NCBI RefSeq assembly: GCF_013401555.1
Contig: NZ_CP058552.1
Location: 4,836,001 to 4,900,000 of the forward strand
Reading direction: 5' to 3'
Origin: Paenibacillus sp. E222
Lineage (GTDB): Bacteria > Bacillota > Bacilli > Paenibacillales > Paenibacillaceae
Length of the DNA: 64,000 bases
Below the pieces are notes generated by a model. It was not told the origin of the DNA and ran no database searches. It worked only from the letters and a program-made list of their open reading frames with translations. Positions 1 through 9,055 of the stretch are shown here, piece by piece. The translations under genes were made by a program, and so were the position numbers. Numbering within the stretch: position 1 is the stretch's first letter; every line of letters begins with the position of its first letter.

Positions 1-324
1 TTTGCATATAATTTTCTCCAGACGGAATTGTGTCTGTGCCACTGCACGTTCCTTAGCTTTGTGCATGAGCAAAAATTGTTTTCTGGCATCGAGAGGAGGA
101 TCTCCTTGTCGAATCAGTTCTGTGTAAACCTCAATATCCTCAATAGACATATCCGTATCTTTCAAAGCGATAACCAACTCCAGCCACTCTAGGACTTCGT
201 TCGAATATTCTCTTCTACCTGAAGCATTACGTTCCACATGAGGTAAGCTGTCTTCTTGTTCATAATAGCGCAGGGTGGAGCGACGTAAACCTGTAATTTT
301 CTCAACTTCACTAATACTGTACAT
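1..324 (-). CDS. MerR family transcriptional regulator, 3' end outside window
   Basis: DNA-binding regulator of the MerR family; 108 codons are present and the C-terminus runs off the left edge. Translation from the ATG at 322-324 gives a typical MerR winged-helix start (MYSISEVEKITGLRRSTLRY) followed by the dimerisation-helix region (QFRLEKII). It is a close paralogue of the complete MerR at 20950-21318, differing at scattered positions. A palindromic site 20 nt upstream of its start recurs near the paralogue, suggesting autoregulation. Its target gene probably lies left of the window; by analogy with the paralogue it may be a short-chain dehydrogenase. Family call is firm, ligand unknown. 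Confidence 0.85.
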   Translation of the reverse strand, partial: MYSISEVEKITGLRRSTLRYYEQEDSLPHVERNASGRREYSNEVLEWLELVIALKDTDMSIEDIEVYTELIRQGDPPLDARKQFLLMHKAKERAVAQTQFRLEKIICK

Positions 325-343
325 GCCAAACGATCCTTTCATA

Positions 344-362
344 GTTAAAGTTAACTTGAAGT
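344..362. promoter_or_regulatory. Probable MerR operator, copy 1
   Basis: The 19-mer GTTAAAGTTAACTTGAAGT contains a near-palindrome (CAAGTTAACTTTAAC on the other strand) and lies 20 nt upstream of the MerR start at 324. Exactly the same 19-mer occurs at 20909-20927, between the paralogous MerR and its SDR partner. MerR proteins classically bind such dyads between -35 and -10. The identity of the two copies is seen in the sequence; binding is inferred. Confidence 0.6.
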
Positions 363-486
363 GAATTGCACACTAGTAACGTGTTATATGCCAAATCAAA
401 GACTGATCACAGTCAGCGGTAAAATATAAACGACAACGAAATGACTTATGCATGCTGATGTTATGAAGTTTTAAAGCATAGAATCC

Positions 487-1281
487 TCATTTTAGATAGT
501 TACTCACATTGTTCTTAAAATCTCGTGGTGTCATGCCGTAAATAGCCTGGAACACCCGATTGAACGTACGCTGGCTATCGAATCCTGCATTCATCCACAC
601 CGTTGTTAGAGACGCATCTGTGGTACGAATTAGCATGGAAGCATACTCAACCCGAAGCATCGATAGATAGTTTCGTAGATTCATCTTGAATCGCTTGGAG
701 AAGATGCGAGAAATATAATATTTACTTACGTTAAACTCGGAGGCAAGTGTGTCTAGGGTGATGGGCTCGGTGAAATGTGTTGCTAAGTATTCCATCAGCT
801 TCTTGGATAAATCCTGCACGGGGAGTTGCTGTACTTGTTCAAATTCAATTTTGCGCAATAGATGCGCGATGATGATGTGAATCCAACCAAGCTTAATGGC
901 ATAATCATCATCCCGTTTCACTTTCTCAAATGCAATTGCAACGTCTTCATGAACATATGGTTTAGTAATAGTTGGATTCTTAGGATGGAAGCGAGTCAGA
1001 TCAGGAAACAGACCGCCTAAGAGCTTGGGATGGATAATAATTAACACCTCCCTCGTATAGGAATTCCCAGTTGTTTCGTAACGGTGAACCATATCAGGGA
1101 ATATCATTGCTGCGTCACCTTCGTGCAAATCATACGTTTGATCATTCACTTCAATCCGTTGAGACCCTGAAATGACATATAGAATTTCAAGATATCCATG
1201 CATATGTGGAGGGAAAGAAATCTCCTTCAAATTCCAGATAACCGATAATTCATCCTTACGAATCTCATAAAAAGGTAACAT
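487..1281 (-). CDS. AraC family transcriptional regulator (cupin sensor + HTH)
   Basis: 264-residue cytoplasmic one-component regulator. The N-terminal half has the AraC cupin pattern (FPPHMHGYLEILYVISG, then EGDAAMIFPDMVHRY), which binds an effector. The C-terminal ~100 residues carry two helix-turn-helices (LASEFNVSKYYISRIFSKRF and WMNAGFDSQRTFNRVFQ). The frame extends further upstream, but the ATG at 1281 has GGAGG (complement of 1291-1295) 9 nt before it, so it is preferred. It is divergent from the membrane AraC-type regulator at 1496, with a cre match between. Neighbouring pectin genes suggest control of pectin or rhamnogalacturonan use. Confidence 0.88.
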   Translation of the reverse strand: MLPFYEIRKDELSVIWNLKEISFPPHMHGYLEILYVISGSQRIEVNDQTYDLHEGDAAMIFPDMVHRYETTGNSYTREVLIIIHPKLLGGLFPDLTRFHPKNPTITKPYVHEDVAIAFEKVKRDDDYAIKLGWIHIIIAHLLRKIEFEQVQQLPVQDLSKKLMEYLATHFTEPITLDTLASEFNVSKYYISRIFSKRFKMNLRNYLSMLRVEYASMLIRTTDASLTTVWMNAGFDSQRTFNRVFQAIYGMTPRDFKNNVSNYLK

Positions 1282-1409
1282 CCGTCTTAACCTCCAGTGC
1301 AATTTTTGGCTAGTTTTATATTCTTTATGTCTATATTCTTGTTCATTGCCATGATAAACTCTAGTGTGACGAGATCTACAACGGCTCATAATTTTTATAG
1401 TACGGCAAA

Positions 1410-1424
1410 ATGCAAGCGATTACA
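1410..1424 (+). promoter_or_regulatory. cre site (CcpA catabolite repression)
   Basis: ATGCAAGCGATTACA matches every fixed position of the Gram-positive cre consensus WTGNAANCGNWNNCW. It lies in the intergenic region of the divergent AraC-type genes at 1281 and 1496, where CcpA binding could repress both. The match is direct; in vivo use is inferred. Confidence 0.65.
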
Positions 1425-1495
1425 TGACTGCCGTGAAGGGTTTCATGACAAATGGACTCAAGATGTACCAATTCAAACAGATGGAGGAGCAGGAC

Positions 1496-3736
1496 ATGCG
1501 AAAGAGTAAAACGTTTACGAATATCTTTGTCTCGATCCTACTCCTTAGCATTGGACTCGTTGTAGGTTTTGGGAGTTATATCTATGTTTCAACTACAAAA
1601 TCGGTAATAGAGCGTGTAAGCGAGGGGCACCAAAGCTTAATTCTGCAGGTGAGAAATACACTGGAACAAAAAATTCAAACCATTGAATATGCTTTTGCCA
1701 CGTACAGTACGACGCCATCGTTTCGTAAGGTCATTAACAGTCCATTAAGCGGGCAAGATTATGAAGCATATCGCGAACTGAATTCCCAGCTAGGTTATAT
1801 TGCAACGATGGGGCTTGATGGCGTGCAGTATTCGCTTGTGAGTCTGAAGCAAAATTGGAGCCTGTCTAACGGATCGTTATCACGAATTACAGATGAAGAG
1901 AAGCAACAGATGCAAGCCTTATTCGCTGATCCGGAAGGCAATAACCTCTATTGGACCAAAACTAAGGAAGGTCTTCGATTGCTGCATGCGTTACCGATGT
2001 ATTCGAAGGACAAAGAAGCCATTGCGATGTCGGACATCTCTTTGCGAACACTGAATCAATCCCTACAGACGCAATCCGATGCTCCTATCTACATTTTGAA
2101 CAAACAGGGTGAATTGCTCTATGCAGCTTTAACCGAACAAAGCCCTATATCTGCTGAGCAAATGAGCTTAATCAGCAAACAAATAGTTAATGAGCCTCCT
2201 TCAGGACAGATTACAATTCCTGCTGCATCGGGTGATTCAATTATGGGCTTGTACGCCCGTTCTACTTATAATGGATGGACTTATATCACACTTCCGAATC
2301 AAAAAGAAGTCAGCCAAGCCCTATCATCGACCCGTTTGGGTTTAATTGTAATGGGTGCCGTCATTATGGCTCTGATGATCATTCTTGCATACATTATAGC
2401 TTTACGGCTTGCCAAGCCCGTTCTTCAAATTCAGCATAGTCTTGGCGGACGTGCTGAGAGAACGGTCAAGGACGAGGTCGGTTGGATCATTCAGTCGATC
2501 CATTCTATTGTTTCAGAGAAACAACATCTCGAACAGCTTATCCATCTTGAAAAGCCCAAACTTGAAACACAATTTGTTCTAAATGTACTACAGAATAGGT
2601 TAACCAGGGAAGAGATCCATAGCTATCTTGAACGATTCGCATATACAAAGATGCACAACGAGATGTATGCAACGATGTTGATTCAGATTGACCGTCCCGG
2701 GAAAGGGGCGCTGGCTGATAAAGATACACTGCTGTTGGCCGTTAATCAGTTAGTGCAGGAGATCATCCCCCCGTCCCAACGGATGTTACCCGTCGTGTTG
2801 AATGAACGGACACAAGCAACGATATTATCCTTCGCTGGCAGTTCTTCAGACAATCGAGAAGTGATATTGCAATATGCCAAAAGGGTTATTCAATTGTCTC
2901 GCGAGTATTGGTCCGCTTCAGTCAGTGTGGGCTTCAGTGGTCAATATGAAGACCTGATGAATACCCGGGAAGCCTGTGATATGAGTCTTGAAGCATTGTA
3001 CCAGCGTCTTAAGCTAGGCAAAGAGTCCGTTATTTTCTATGAGGATATCTTACGTGTTGGCAGCGGACCTACCTTACTTCACTACCCTACAGAATTGGAG
3101 AGTCGGCTGTTCGATGCCATACGTCTTGGTGACAAAGAAGAGGTGACACGTACGTTATACCCGCTGTTAGCAGATATGATGAAGCATAACCTTAATCCAA
3201 TGAATCTGGAGATCACATTGATTCGATTCGTGAACAATTTGATTCAGTTGGAGCAGCTCATTGGTACGGACGTGTTGCTTACACAGAGTAACGGCACATT
3301 GTATCATCGACTGCTGCATACGCTGAATCCGGAAGAAGTTGAACACATTCTTGTTCACGAAGTCATCTATCCTATGGTAGATAGTATGCAGGAGAGAGCG
3401 AGCCAACAGTTTCGCACACTTGCAGATCGTATGGCCTCTATTGTACGCACGGAATACGACCAGGACTTGTCACTGGAATCCATAAGTGAACGATTGCATT
3501 ATACGCCGAACTATCTAAGTAGCATTTTCCGTAAAGAGTACAATATGACCTTTAGCGAGTACTTAATGAATGTCAGACTAGATGTAGCAAGGAAATGGTT
3601 GGTGGACACGAACATGCCCATTAAAGATATAGCCGAACGACTGGGATATCAGAATTCCCAGAACTTTATACGTACTTTTCGGAAAAAAGAGAATCTCACC
3701 CCTGGTGCATATCGAAGGGTGCGGATGGATAGCTGA
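1496..3736 (+). CDS. Membrane-bound AraC family regulator (sensor + HTH)
   Basis: 746-residue one-component sensor-regulator. An N-terminal membrane helix (FVSILLLSIGLVVGFGSYIY, about residues 12-32) is followed by an extracytoplasmic, probably Cache-like domain of ~250 residues and a second helix around residues 285-305 (MGAVIMALMIILAYIIAL). A cytoplasmic region follows, and the last ~100 residues form an AraC HTH (ISERLHYTPNYLSSIFRKEY, IAERLGYQNSQNFIRTFRKK). The reading frame is open from 1424, but the ATG at 1496 follows GGAGGA at 1483-1488 with good spacing. Proteins of this type in Paenibacillus usually sit beside LplABC-type importers, as here, and control them in response to an external sugar. 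Confidence 0.87.
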   Translation: MRKSKTFTNIFVSILLLSIGLVVGFGSYIYVSTTKSVIERVSEGHQSLILQVRNTLEQKIQTIEYAFATYSTTPSFRKVINSPLSGQDYEAYRELNSQLGYIATMGLDGVQYSLVSLKQNWSLSNGSLSRITDEEKQQMQALFADPEGNNLYWTKTKEGLRLLHALPMYSKDKEAIAMSDISLRTLNQSLQTQSDAPIYILNKQGELLYAALTEQSPISAEQMSLISKQIVNEPPSGQITIPAASGDSIMGLYARSTYNGWTYITLPNQKEVSQALSSTRLGLIVMGAVIMALMIILAYIIALRLAKPVLQIQHSLGGRAERTVKDEVGWIIQSIHSIVSEKQHLEQLIHLEKPKLETQFVLNVLQNRLTREEIHSYLERFAYTKMHNEMYATMLIQIDRPGKGALADKDTLLLAVNQLVQEIIPPSQRMLPVVLNERTQATILSFAGSSSDNREVILQYAKRVIQLSREYWSASVSVGFSGQYEDLMNTREACDMSLEALYQRLKLGKESVIFYEDILRVGSGPTLLHYPTELESRLFDAIRLGDKEEVTRTLYPLLADMMKHNLNPMNLEITLIRFVNNLIQLEQLIGTDVLLTQSNGTLYHRLLHTLNPEEVEHILVHEVIYPMVDSMQERASQQFRTLADRMASIVRTEYDQDLSLESISERLHYTPNYLSSIFRKEYNMTFSEYLMNVRLDVARKWLVDTNMPIKDIAERLGYQNSQNFIRTFRKKENLTPGAYRRVRMDS

Positions 3737-3812
3737 GCATCCCAGTATATGTTAGCAGTATCCGATAATCCGTAAGCACCTTCGAAATTCAACTCCACTC
3801 CATGTAAGCGTA

Positions 3813-3848
3813 AATCCCCTCAGGTTGATCCCGAGGGGATTGTTATTT
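3813..3848. terminator. Rho-independent terminator between convergent genes
   Basis: AATCCCCTC and GAGGGGATT form a 9-bp stem followed by GTTATTTT. It lies between the regulator ending at 3736 and the convergent permease gene ending at 3866, so it may serve both strands. Confidence 0.75.
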
Positions 3849-3865
3849 TCCATATGTGCCTCATC

Positions 3866-4750
3866 TCAACCTTTCACTGAACCAAGTAAAGCGCCTTTGG
3901 TAAAGTGCTTCTGCACGAAAGGATACGCGAGCAGCATCGGTACAGTAGCCACAACAATGACACTCATCTTAATGGTCTGTGATGGAGGGACAATGTCTAC
4001 AACCGAGCTGTTGCCATCCATGCCACTGGAGACAATTACAATCTGGCGGAGCAATACTTGTAGTGGCCACATCGTGGACTCGTTGAGATATAGGATCGCA
4101 TTCATATACGTGTTCCAATAGGATACGCCATAGAACAGGGATAAGGTAGCAATGGAAGGTAGAGCCAATGGAATCATAATCTGCAGCAAAATCCGAAAGT
4201 CGTTGGCACCATCAATTTTGGCAGATTCCTCTAGACTATCCGGTAGCGCCTGGAAGAAATTGCGCATGATGATCAGGTTGAATGCATTGATTGCAGTAGG
4301 GATAATCATGGACCAGTACGAATCGATTAACCCAACGGCTTTCACAACTAGGAAGGTGGGAATCATACCCCCGCTGAACAACATCGAGAAGACGACCAAG
4401 AAATTGATAAAGTTCCGTCCTAAGAGATATCTTCTGGATAACCCGTAAGCCATAAGTGCCGTCAGCGTCATACTGACAATGGTTCCTGCCAGCGTGATGA
4501 AGATGGATACGCCGAGTCCTTTGAAGATGGTAGGTGTGGAGAAGATGTAACGATAGGCATCAAGCGAGAAGGATGTCGGAAACAGAATAAACTTCTTCTG
4601 TACAATCTCCTGCGTGGAAGCGAAGGAACTGGCAACGACGTTTACGAAGGGTAATAGGCAGGCCAGGGAGAAAAGAAGCAAGAACGTATAATTTATTACA
4701 TTGAATATGACGCCACCGAGTTGTTCCTTTTTAACATTGTGTTTGGACAT
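3866..4750 (-). CDS. Carbohydrate ABC transporter permease, LplC/YtcP type
   Basis: 294-residue inner-membrane permease of the CUT1 (MalG-like) class. Six hydrophobic segments are visible, with the ATPase-docking EAA loop near residues 187-215 (EESAKIDGANDFRILLQI) and the family C-terminus FVQKHFTKGALLGSVKG. It should pair with the LplB-type permease at 5063 and the binding protein at 6151. Such genes are normally collinear, but here this one is on the opposite strand, divergent from its partners with a 312-bp spacer. No ATPase gene is nearby, as is usual for importers that borrow an MsmX-type ATPase. Substrate is probably a pectin-derived oligosaccharide, judged only by context. Confidence 0.92.
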   Translation of the reverse strand: MSKHNVKKEQLGGVIFNVINYTFLLLFSLACLLPFVNVVASSFASTQEIVQKKFILFPTSFSLDAYRYIFSTPTIFKGLGVSIFITLAGTIVSMTLTALMAYGLSRRYLLGRNFINFLVVFSMLFSGGMIPTFLVVKAVGLIDSYWSMIIPTAINAFNLIIMRNFFQALPDSLEESAKIDGANDFRILLQIMIPLALPSIATLSLFYGVSYWNTYMNAILYLNESTMWPLQVLLRQIVIVSSGMDGNSSVVDIVPPSQTIKMSVIVVATVPMLLAYPFVQKHFTKGALLGSVKG

Positions 4751-5062
4751 CTGATATGTTCCTCCTTGTTAAGTAGTGATTCTCCCTTACCATAACAAGC
4801 GAAGAATATTACGTACATAATCCTGACCTACTGACTTGAAATGGAACGTTGTAGTGATGCAAAAGCTTTGAAATACCATGATAATCCATATTACCAATAA
4901 TAATCATGATCTACGATCTGCACCTGTTCATCTGGCCTTAAGCCGCGCTGGACGGGGATTCCTTCAACTACAATAGCTAATGATTATGTACGGAATCGCT
5001 TACATCTCATATGCTTAGGAAGCATTCAACTACACCATCCCAAACAAGGAGGTCAGCAAGCA
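4751..5062. promoter_or_regulatory. Divergent permease promoter region with cre-like site
   Basis: 312-bp spacer between the two divergent permease genes. ACGGAATCGCTTACA at 4990-5004 matches the cre consensus except at the second base. AAGGAGG at 5046-5052 is the ribosome site for the GTG start at 5063. No open frame of note was seen. Both transporter halves would be controlled from here. Confidence 0.5.
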
Positions 5063-6028
5063 GTGAGAGAATCTGAGCCATCAGTCGTTTCGTTGCAACA
5101 CAAAGCATATCGGAATACAGGATTAGGTCACTATTTGAGAAACGCTGCATCCAACAAGCTTCTTTATTTAATGATTCTTCCCGGTTTTATCTACTTTGTG
5201 ATCTTCAAGTATTTTCCGATGGGCGGACTTATTATTTCATTTCAGGATTATCAGCCGTATCTAGGAATTAGAGATAGTCCATGGGTGGGCTTCAAACATT
5301 TTGTCCGTCTGTTCACGGAACCAACCTTCGCCATGCTACTTAGTAATACATTGATCTTGTTCGCGCTTGAATTAGTGATTTTCTTCCCGATTCCGATCAT
5401 CCTTGCACTCATGATGAATGAAGTACGACACAGATTATTCCGAAACTCCATTCAAACGATCGTATATATCCCACATTTCATGTCATGGGTGATTATCGTC
5501 TCCATTACGTACGTGTTTCTTAGTGTGGATGGGGGCGTCGTCAATGAAATTATAGCTGCATTGGGTGGTAGCAAGATCAGCTTCTTAACTTCACCTGAAT
5601 GGCTTCGTCCGATGTATATTTTGCAGATTATATGGAAGGAAGCCGGTTGGTCAACGATCATCTACCTCGCAGCTATTACTGTTGTAGATACCCAGCTGTA
5701 TGAAGCTGCCGAGATGGACGGTGCGTCTAGATTGCGTAAAATGTGGCATGTAACTTTACCCGCCATACGTCCGGTCATTATTACACTGTTGATTCTCAAA
5801 ATCGGAAACACGCTAGAACTTGGCTTTGAACATATGTACTTGTTACTGAATTCGCTTAACCGGGAGGTAGGTGAGATATTTGATACGTATATCTTCACGG
5901 CAGGTTTGAAGAACGGACAATTGAGCTTTAGTACAACGGTTGGATTGTTCAAAGGTCTGGTAGGTTTGGTGCTGGTTATGTTCGCTAATCGTCTCGCCAA
6001 AAAATTAGGAGAAGACGGCGTTTACTAG
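5063..6028 (+). CDS. Carbohydrate ABC transporter permease, LplB type
   Basis: 321-residue permease of the MalF-like CUT1 class. It shows the LplB signature after the first helix (FPMGGLIISFQDYQPYLGI, SPWVGFKHF), several further membrane helices, and an EAA loop (YEAAEMDGASRLRKMWHVTL). The GTG start at 5063 follows AAGGAGG by 10 nt. It is followed 123 bp downstream by the cognate binding-protein gene and faces away from the LplC-type permease at 4750. Expected role is uptake of oligosaccharides released by the pectin enzymes downstream. Confidence 0.92.
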   Translation: MRESEPSVVSLQHKAYRNTGLGHYLRNAASNKLLYLMILPGFIYFVIFKYFPMGGLIISFQDYQPYLGIRDSPWVGFKHFVRLFTEPTFAMLLSNTLILFALELVIFFPIPIILALMMNEVRHRLFRNSIQTIVYIPHFMSWVIIVSITYVFLSVDGGVVNEIIAALGGSKISFLTSPEWLRPMYILQIIWKEAGWSTIIYLAAITVVDTQLYEAAEMDGASRLRKMWHVTLPAIRPVIITLLILKIGNTLELGFEHMYLLLNSLNREVGEIFDTYIFTAGLKNGQLSFSTTVGLFKGLVGLVLVMFANRLAKKLGEDGVY

Positions 6029-6150
6029 CAGCTATCCCAAATGACAACCATGATGTACTGGTAAAATCTAATCGTTGTTATGCTTCAATAGTTCGTATGG
6101 TGTGGGAGCAACTCGGATTGACCATAAATTGGTGAAAAGGGGATTGAACG

Positions 6151-7656
6151 ATGAGATATAGAACTTCCAAATTGTTAGCGCTTACGTTAAGCGGAGCCTT
6201 ACTGTTATCTGCCTGTTCCGGAGGAAGTGGGGATTCAGGAACCAATGCTGATGGGAAAACAACGATTAGTTGGTTGAATATCATGCATACCGCTTCACCA
6301 CCTACAGACACTGTGCTTAACAAAATCGAAGAGATTACGGATGTGGACATACAGTTTTCCTGGATTCCGGATGCCTCTAAGGAAGAACGGCTTAATACTT
6401 CACTTGCTTCCGGTTCTCTCGCTGACATCGTATCCTTGACGATTCTGGAGAATTCTTCGGTTCGCAATGCGCTCAAAGCAGGCGTCTTCTGGGAGGTTGG
6501 TCCGTATCTCGATGAATTCCCAAACCTGAAAGGCATATCTCAGGATATGCGCAATTCGGCATCCATTGAAGGGAAGTTATACGGTATTCCGATGCAAAAG
6601 CAGGTAGCGCGCAATGGTGTTATTTTACGTAAAGACTGGCTCGATAAGGTTGGCTTGCCTGTGCCCAAAACAACGGCAGAACTCATGGAAGTGGCAAAGG
6701 CATTTACAGAACAAGATCCCGATGGCAATGGCGTGAAAGACACAACCGGATTCATTGACCGCAGTGATTTGGTATTTGGTGCGTTTAAGACCCTGGGATC
6801 TTACTTTGGGACACCAAGTGGTTGGGCGATTAGTGAGGATGGCAAAGTGACACCTGAGTTTGAGTCCGAAGGTTACATTCAGGCGATGGATTATATGAAA
6901 GAGCTGTACACCAATGGATACATTAATCAGGATTTTGCCGTAACAGCCAAGAAGGATCAGCAGGAAGGCTTCGCACAGGGCAAGGCAGGGATCTACGTGG
7001 GTGCTCTATTTGATAGCAAGGGGCTGTTCAATCTTGCCCAAGGTGTCCAAGATGATATGGAGCTTGTGATGGTCAATGATATTACGTCCACAGGAAACGA
7101 AAGTGATCGAGCGATATGGTCGACATCCAATGGCGTAGGAGGATTGCTTGCATTTCCTAAATCGGAGGTCAAGGACGAAGCCGAATTGAAACGTATTCTG
7201 AAGTTTATGGATGATCTGATGAGTGAAGAGGTATTTACCTTGATGACGTATGGTATCAAAGATGTGCACTATAGCCTCGACGAGAACAATGGTGCCACCA
7301 TAATTAATACCAAGTTATGGGAGCAAGAGGTACAGCCATTTTCTTCCTCGCGCCCTAACGAGAACGGATATGCCATTGTGGATGCTGACCCACTCCGTAT
7401 TGAATCGACACGGTTAATTGAAGAAAATACAACCTTTGCCGTACTGAACCCAGTGTATTCGCTGGAATCACCAACGTTCTCAGAACAAGGTTCTGAGTTG
7501 CAGAAGATCATCACGGATGCAACATACAAGTATATCCTGGGCAAGATGGATCGTGTCGGCTTCCAGAATGCTATTGATACCTGGAGAAAGTCGGGCGGCG
7601 ACAAAATCATCACCGAATATGAGGCAGCGCACCAAGCCGTATTAAACAATAAATAA
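6151..7656 (+). CDS. Extracellular solute-binding lipoprotein (ABC importer)
   Basis: 501-residue sugar-binding lipoprotein. A short charged N-terminus and hydrophobic core end in the lipobox LLSAC, so the mature protein should be anchored at the new N-terminal cysteine near residue 21. The rest fits family 1 binding proteins of the LplA type, including a DPDGNGVKDTTGF calcium-loop-like stretch common in this subgroup. GGGG lies upstream of the ATG at 6151. It is downstream of the LplB-type permease and upstream of a GH105 gene, which suggests unsaturated rhamnogalacturonan or pectin oligosaccharides as ligand. Confidence 0.92.
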   Translation: MRYRTSKLLALTLSGALLLSACSGGSGDSGTNADGKTTISWLNIMHTASPPTDTVLNKIEEITDVDIQFSWIPDASKEERLNTSLASGSLADIVSLTILENSSVRNALKAGVFWEVGPYLDEFPNLKGISQDMRNSASIEGKLYGIPMQKQVARNGVILRKDWLDKVGLPVPKTTAELMEVAKAFTEQDPDGNGVKDTTGFIDRSDLVFGAFKTLGSYFGTPSGWAISEDGKVTPEFESEGYIQAMDYMKELYTNGYINQDFAVTAKKDQQEGFAQGKAGIYVGALFDSKGLFNLAQGVQDDMELVMVNDITSTGNESDRAIWSTSNGVGGLLAFPKSEVKDEAELKRILKFMDDLMSEEVFTLMTYGIKDVHYSLDENNGATIINTKLWEQEVQPFSSSRPNENGYAIVDADPLRIESTRLIEENTTFAVLNPVYSLESPTFSEQGSELQKIITDATYKYILGKMDRVGFQNAIDTWRKSGGDKIITEYEAAHQAVLNNK

Positions 7657-7689
7657 ATAGCAAATATGTACCGAGGAGGAACTCTACAG

Positions 7690-8832
7690 ATGCTTGAAAC
7701 AAAATCTGCTATGGATCTATGGGCAGCCAAAACAGCCGCATCCATCATGGAGCGAACCCCTAAGCTGTATGAAGAGAACGGGCATCACGGCAAGTGGTCT
7801 TATGATTATGGCGTAGTGCTAAAAGGATTTGAACGATTAGGGCAAGCGACAGGTGATGAGCAATATGCACAATATATCCAGCATAATATGGACTATTTTA
7901 TTCAAGATGATGGATCGATCCGGGGATATCGGATGGATGAACATAATATCGATCATTTGAATAATGGCAAGCTGATGTTCGGCCTGTATGACAGGACAGG
8001 GAAAATAAAATATAAGCTTGCGGCTGGATTGCTACGTGAACAACTTGTGACTCACCCACGCACATCAGAGGGAGCTTTCTGGCACAAGCAAGTATATCCC
8101 TATCAGATCTGGTTGGATGGTCTCTATATGGGAGCCCCTTTCTATCTGGAGTACTTGCTTCGCTGGGAGCCAGAAGAGGACTTATTGAACGATGTTACTA
8201 AGCAATTTATATTGTGTGCCCAACATACCCGAGACGATGCTACAGGACTGCTCTATCACGCTTGGGATGAACAACGCGTTCAGCCTTGGAGCCATTCAGT
8301 AACAGGACAATCACCAAACTTCTGGGGCAGATCTATCGGCTGGTTTGTTATGGCTTTAGTCGATGTCCTGGAGTTATTACCAAGCCATCATCCCGATTAT
8401 AGCAAGTTGGTTGATATTTTCACAGATACGATGACTGCGCTGCGCACCTATCAGCATACAGCTAGTGGGGTATGGTATCAGGTGGTGAATGAGGGAGATC
8501 GCAAAGGAAATTATCTGGAAGCTTCAGCATCCAGCATGATTGTCTACGCCATGGCCAAAGGGATTCGGCTAGGATGGTTACCGCGGGAATGGGAACTGAC
8601 ATTGAATCATGCTTATGCAGGATTAATCTCTGAATTCGTAATGGAGACCAATCAGGGTTGGGTGAATCTCTACAAAAACTGCCAGGTTGCAGGGCTCGGT
8701 GGAGATGCAAGGCGTGACGGAAGTTACGCGTATTATATAAGTGAACCAATTATAACGAATGATCAAAAAGGAATGGGAGCTTTCTTGCTCGCATGTACCG
8801 AATACGAGTACTTGCTGCATGCCAAAGTTTAA
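7690..8832 (+). CDS. GH105 unsaturated rhamnogalacturonyl hydrolase (YteR-like)
   Basis: 380-residue, signal-less cytoplasmic enzyme of the (alpha/alpha)6-barrel GH88/GH105 group. It removes the 4,5-unsaturated uronic acid left at the non-reducing end by lyases. WLDGLYMGAPF carries the aspartate equivalent to the catalytic Asp143 of Bacillus YteR, and the HAWDE motif with its conserved histidine follows. The open frame begins at 7666, but the ATG at 7690 follows AGGAGG with 10-nt spacing and removes eight unlikely residues. It lies 33 bp after the binding-protein gene, so probably co-transcribed; imported unsaturated oligomers would be its substrate. Confidence 0.9.
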   Translation: MLETKSAMDLWAAKTAASIMERTPKLYEENGHHGKWSYDYGVVLKGFERLGQATGDEQYAQYIQHNMDYFIQDDGSIRGYRMDEHNIDHLNNGKLMFGLYDRTGKIKYKLAAGLLREQLVTHPRTSEGAFWHKQVYPYQIWLDGLYMGAPFYLEYLLRWEPEEDLLNDVTKQFILCAQHTRDDATGLLYHAWDEQRVQPWSHSVTGQSPNFWGRSIGWFVMALVDVLELLPSHHPDYSKLVDIFTDTMTALRTYQHTASGVWYQVVNEGDRKGNYLEASASSMIVYAMAKGIRLGWLPREWELTLNHAYAGLISEFVMETNQGWVNLYKNCQVAGLGGDARRDGSYAYYISEPIITNDQKGMGAFLLACTEYEYLLHAKV

Positions 8833-8846
8833 CGATCTATGACGAG

Positions 8847-8926
8847 ACCCGTTGGATAGGAAACCTAGAACGTGATCGCAGAAAGAGTACGGATAGGTTT
8901 CAGATTACAACGGGTTTTCGCATCCC
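8847..8926 (+). terminator. Two-layer stem after GH105, possible terminator
   Basis: ACCCGTTG at 8847-8854 pairs perfectly with CAACGGGT at 8908-8915, and inside it GAAACCT (8860-8866) pairs with AGGTTTC (8895-8901). TTTTCG and a later TTTT follow. This could be a terminator or mRNA-stabilising fold separating the cytoplasmic GH105 message from the exported pectinase gene. Confidence 0.4.
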
Positions 8927-9055
8927 TTTTGCTAATAACGCTTATTACGTTGAGGAGGTGATGCCAGATTAGAGAAAGGTTTATCGCATGAGCATCTGGC
9001 TCTCAGTGAGGTAACATTCTTTACAATTACATGTAAACCGGAGGAGGAAGATTCG

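Noticed and set aside
1297..1509. 70-codon plus-strand frame between the AraC genes
   Set aside because: It overlaps the start of both real genes, has no ribosome site, and its sequence is that of the intergenic region and antisense leader.
6993..7748. Antisense frames over the binding-protein gene
   Set aside because: Overlap a well-supported lipoprotein gene and lack motifs or ribosome sites.
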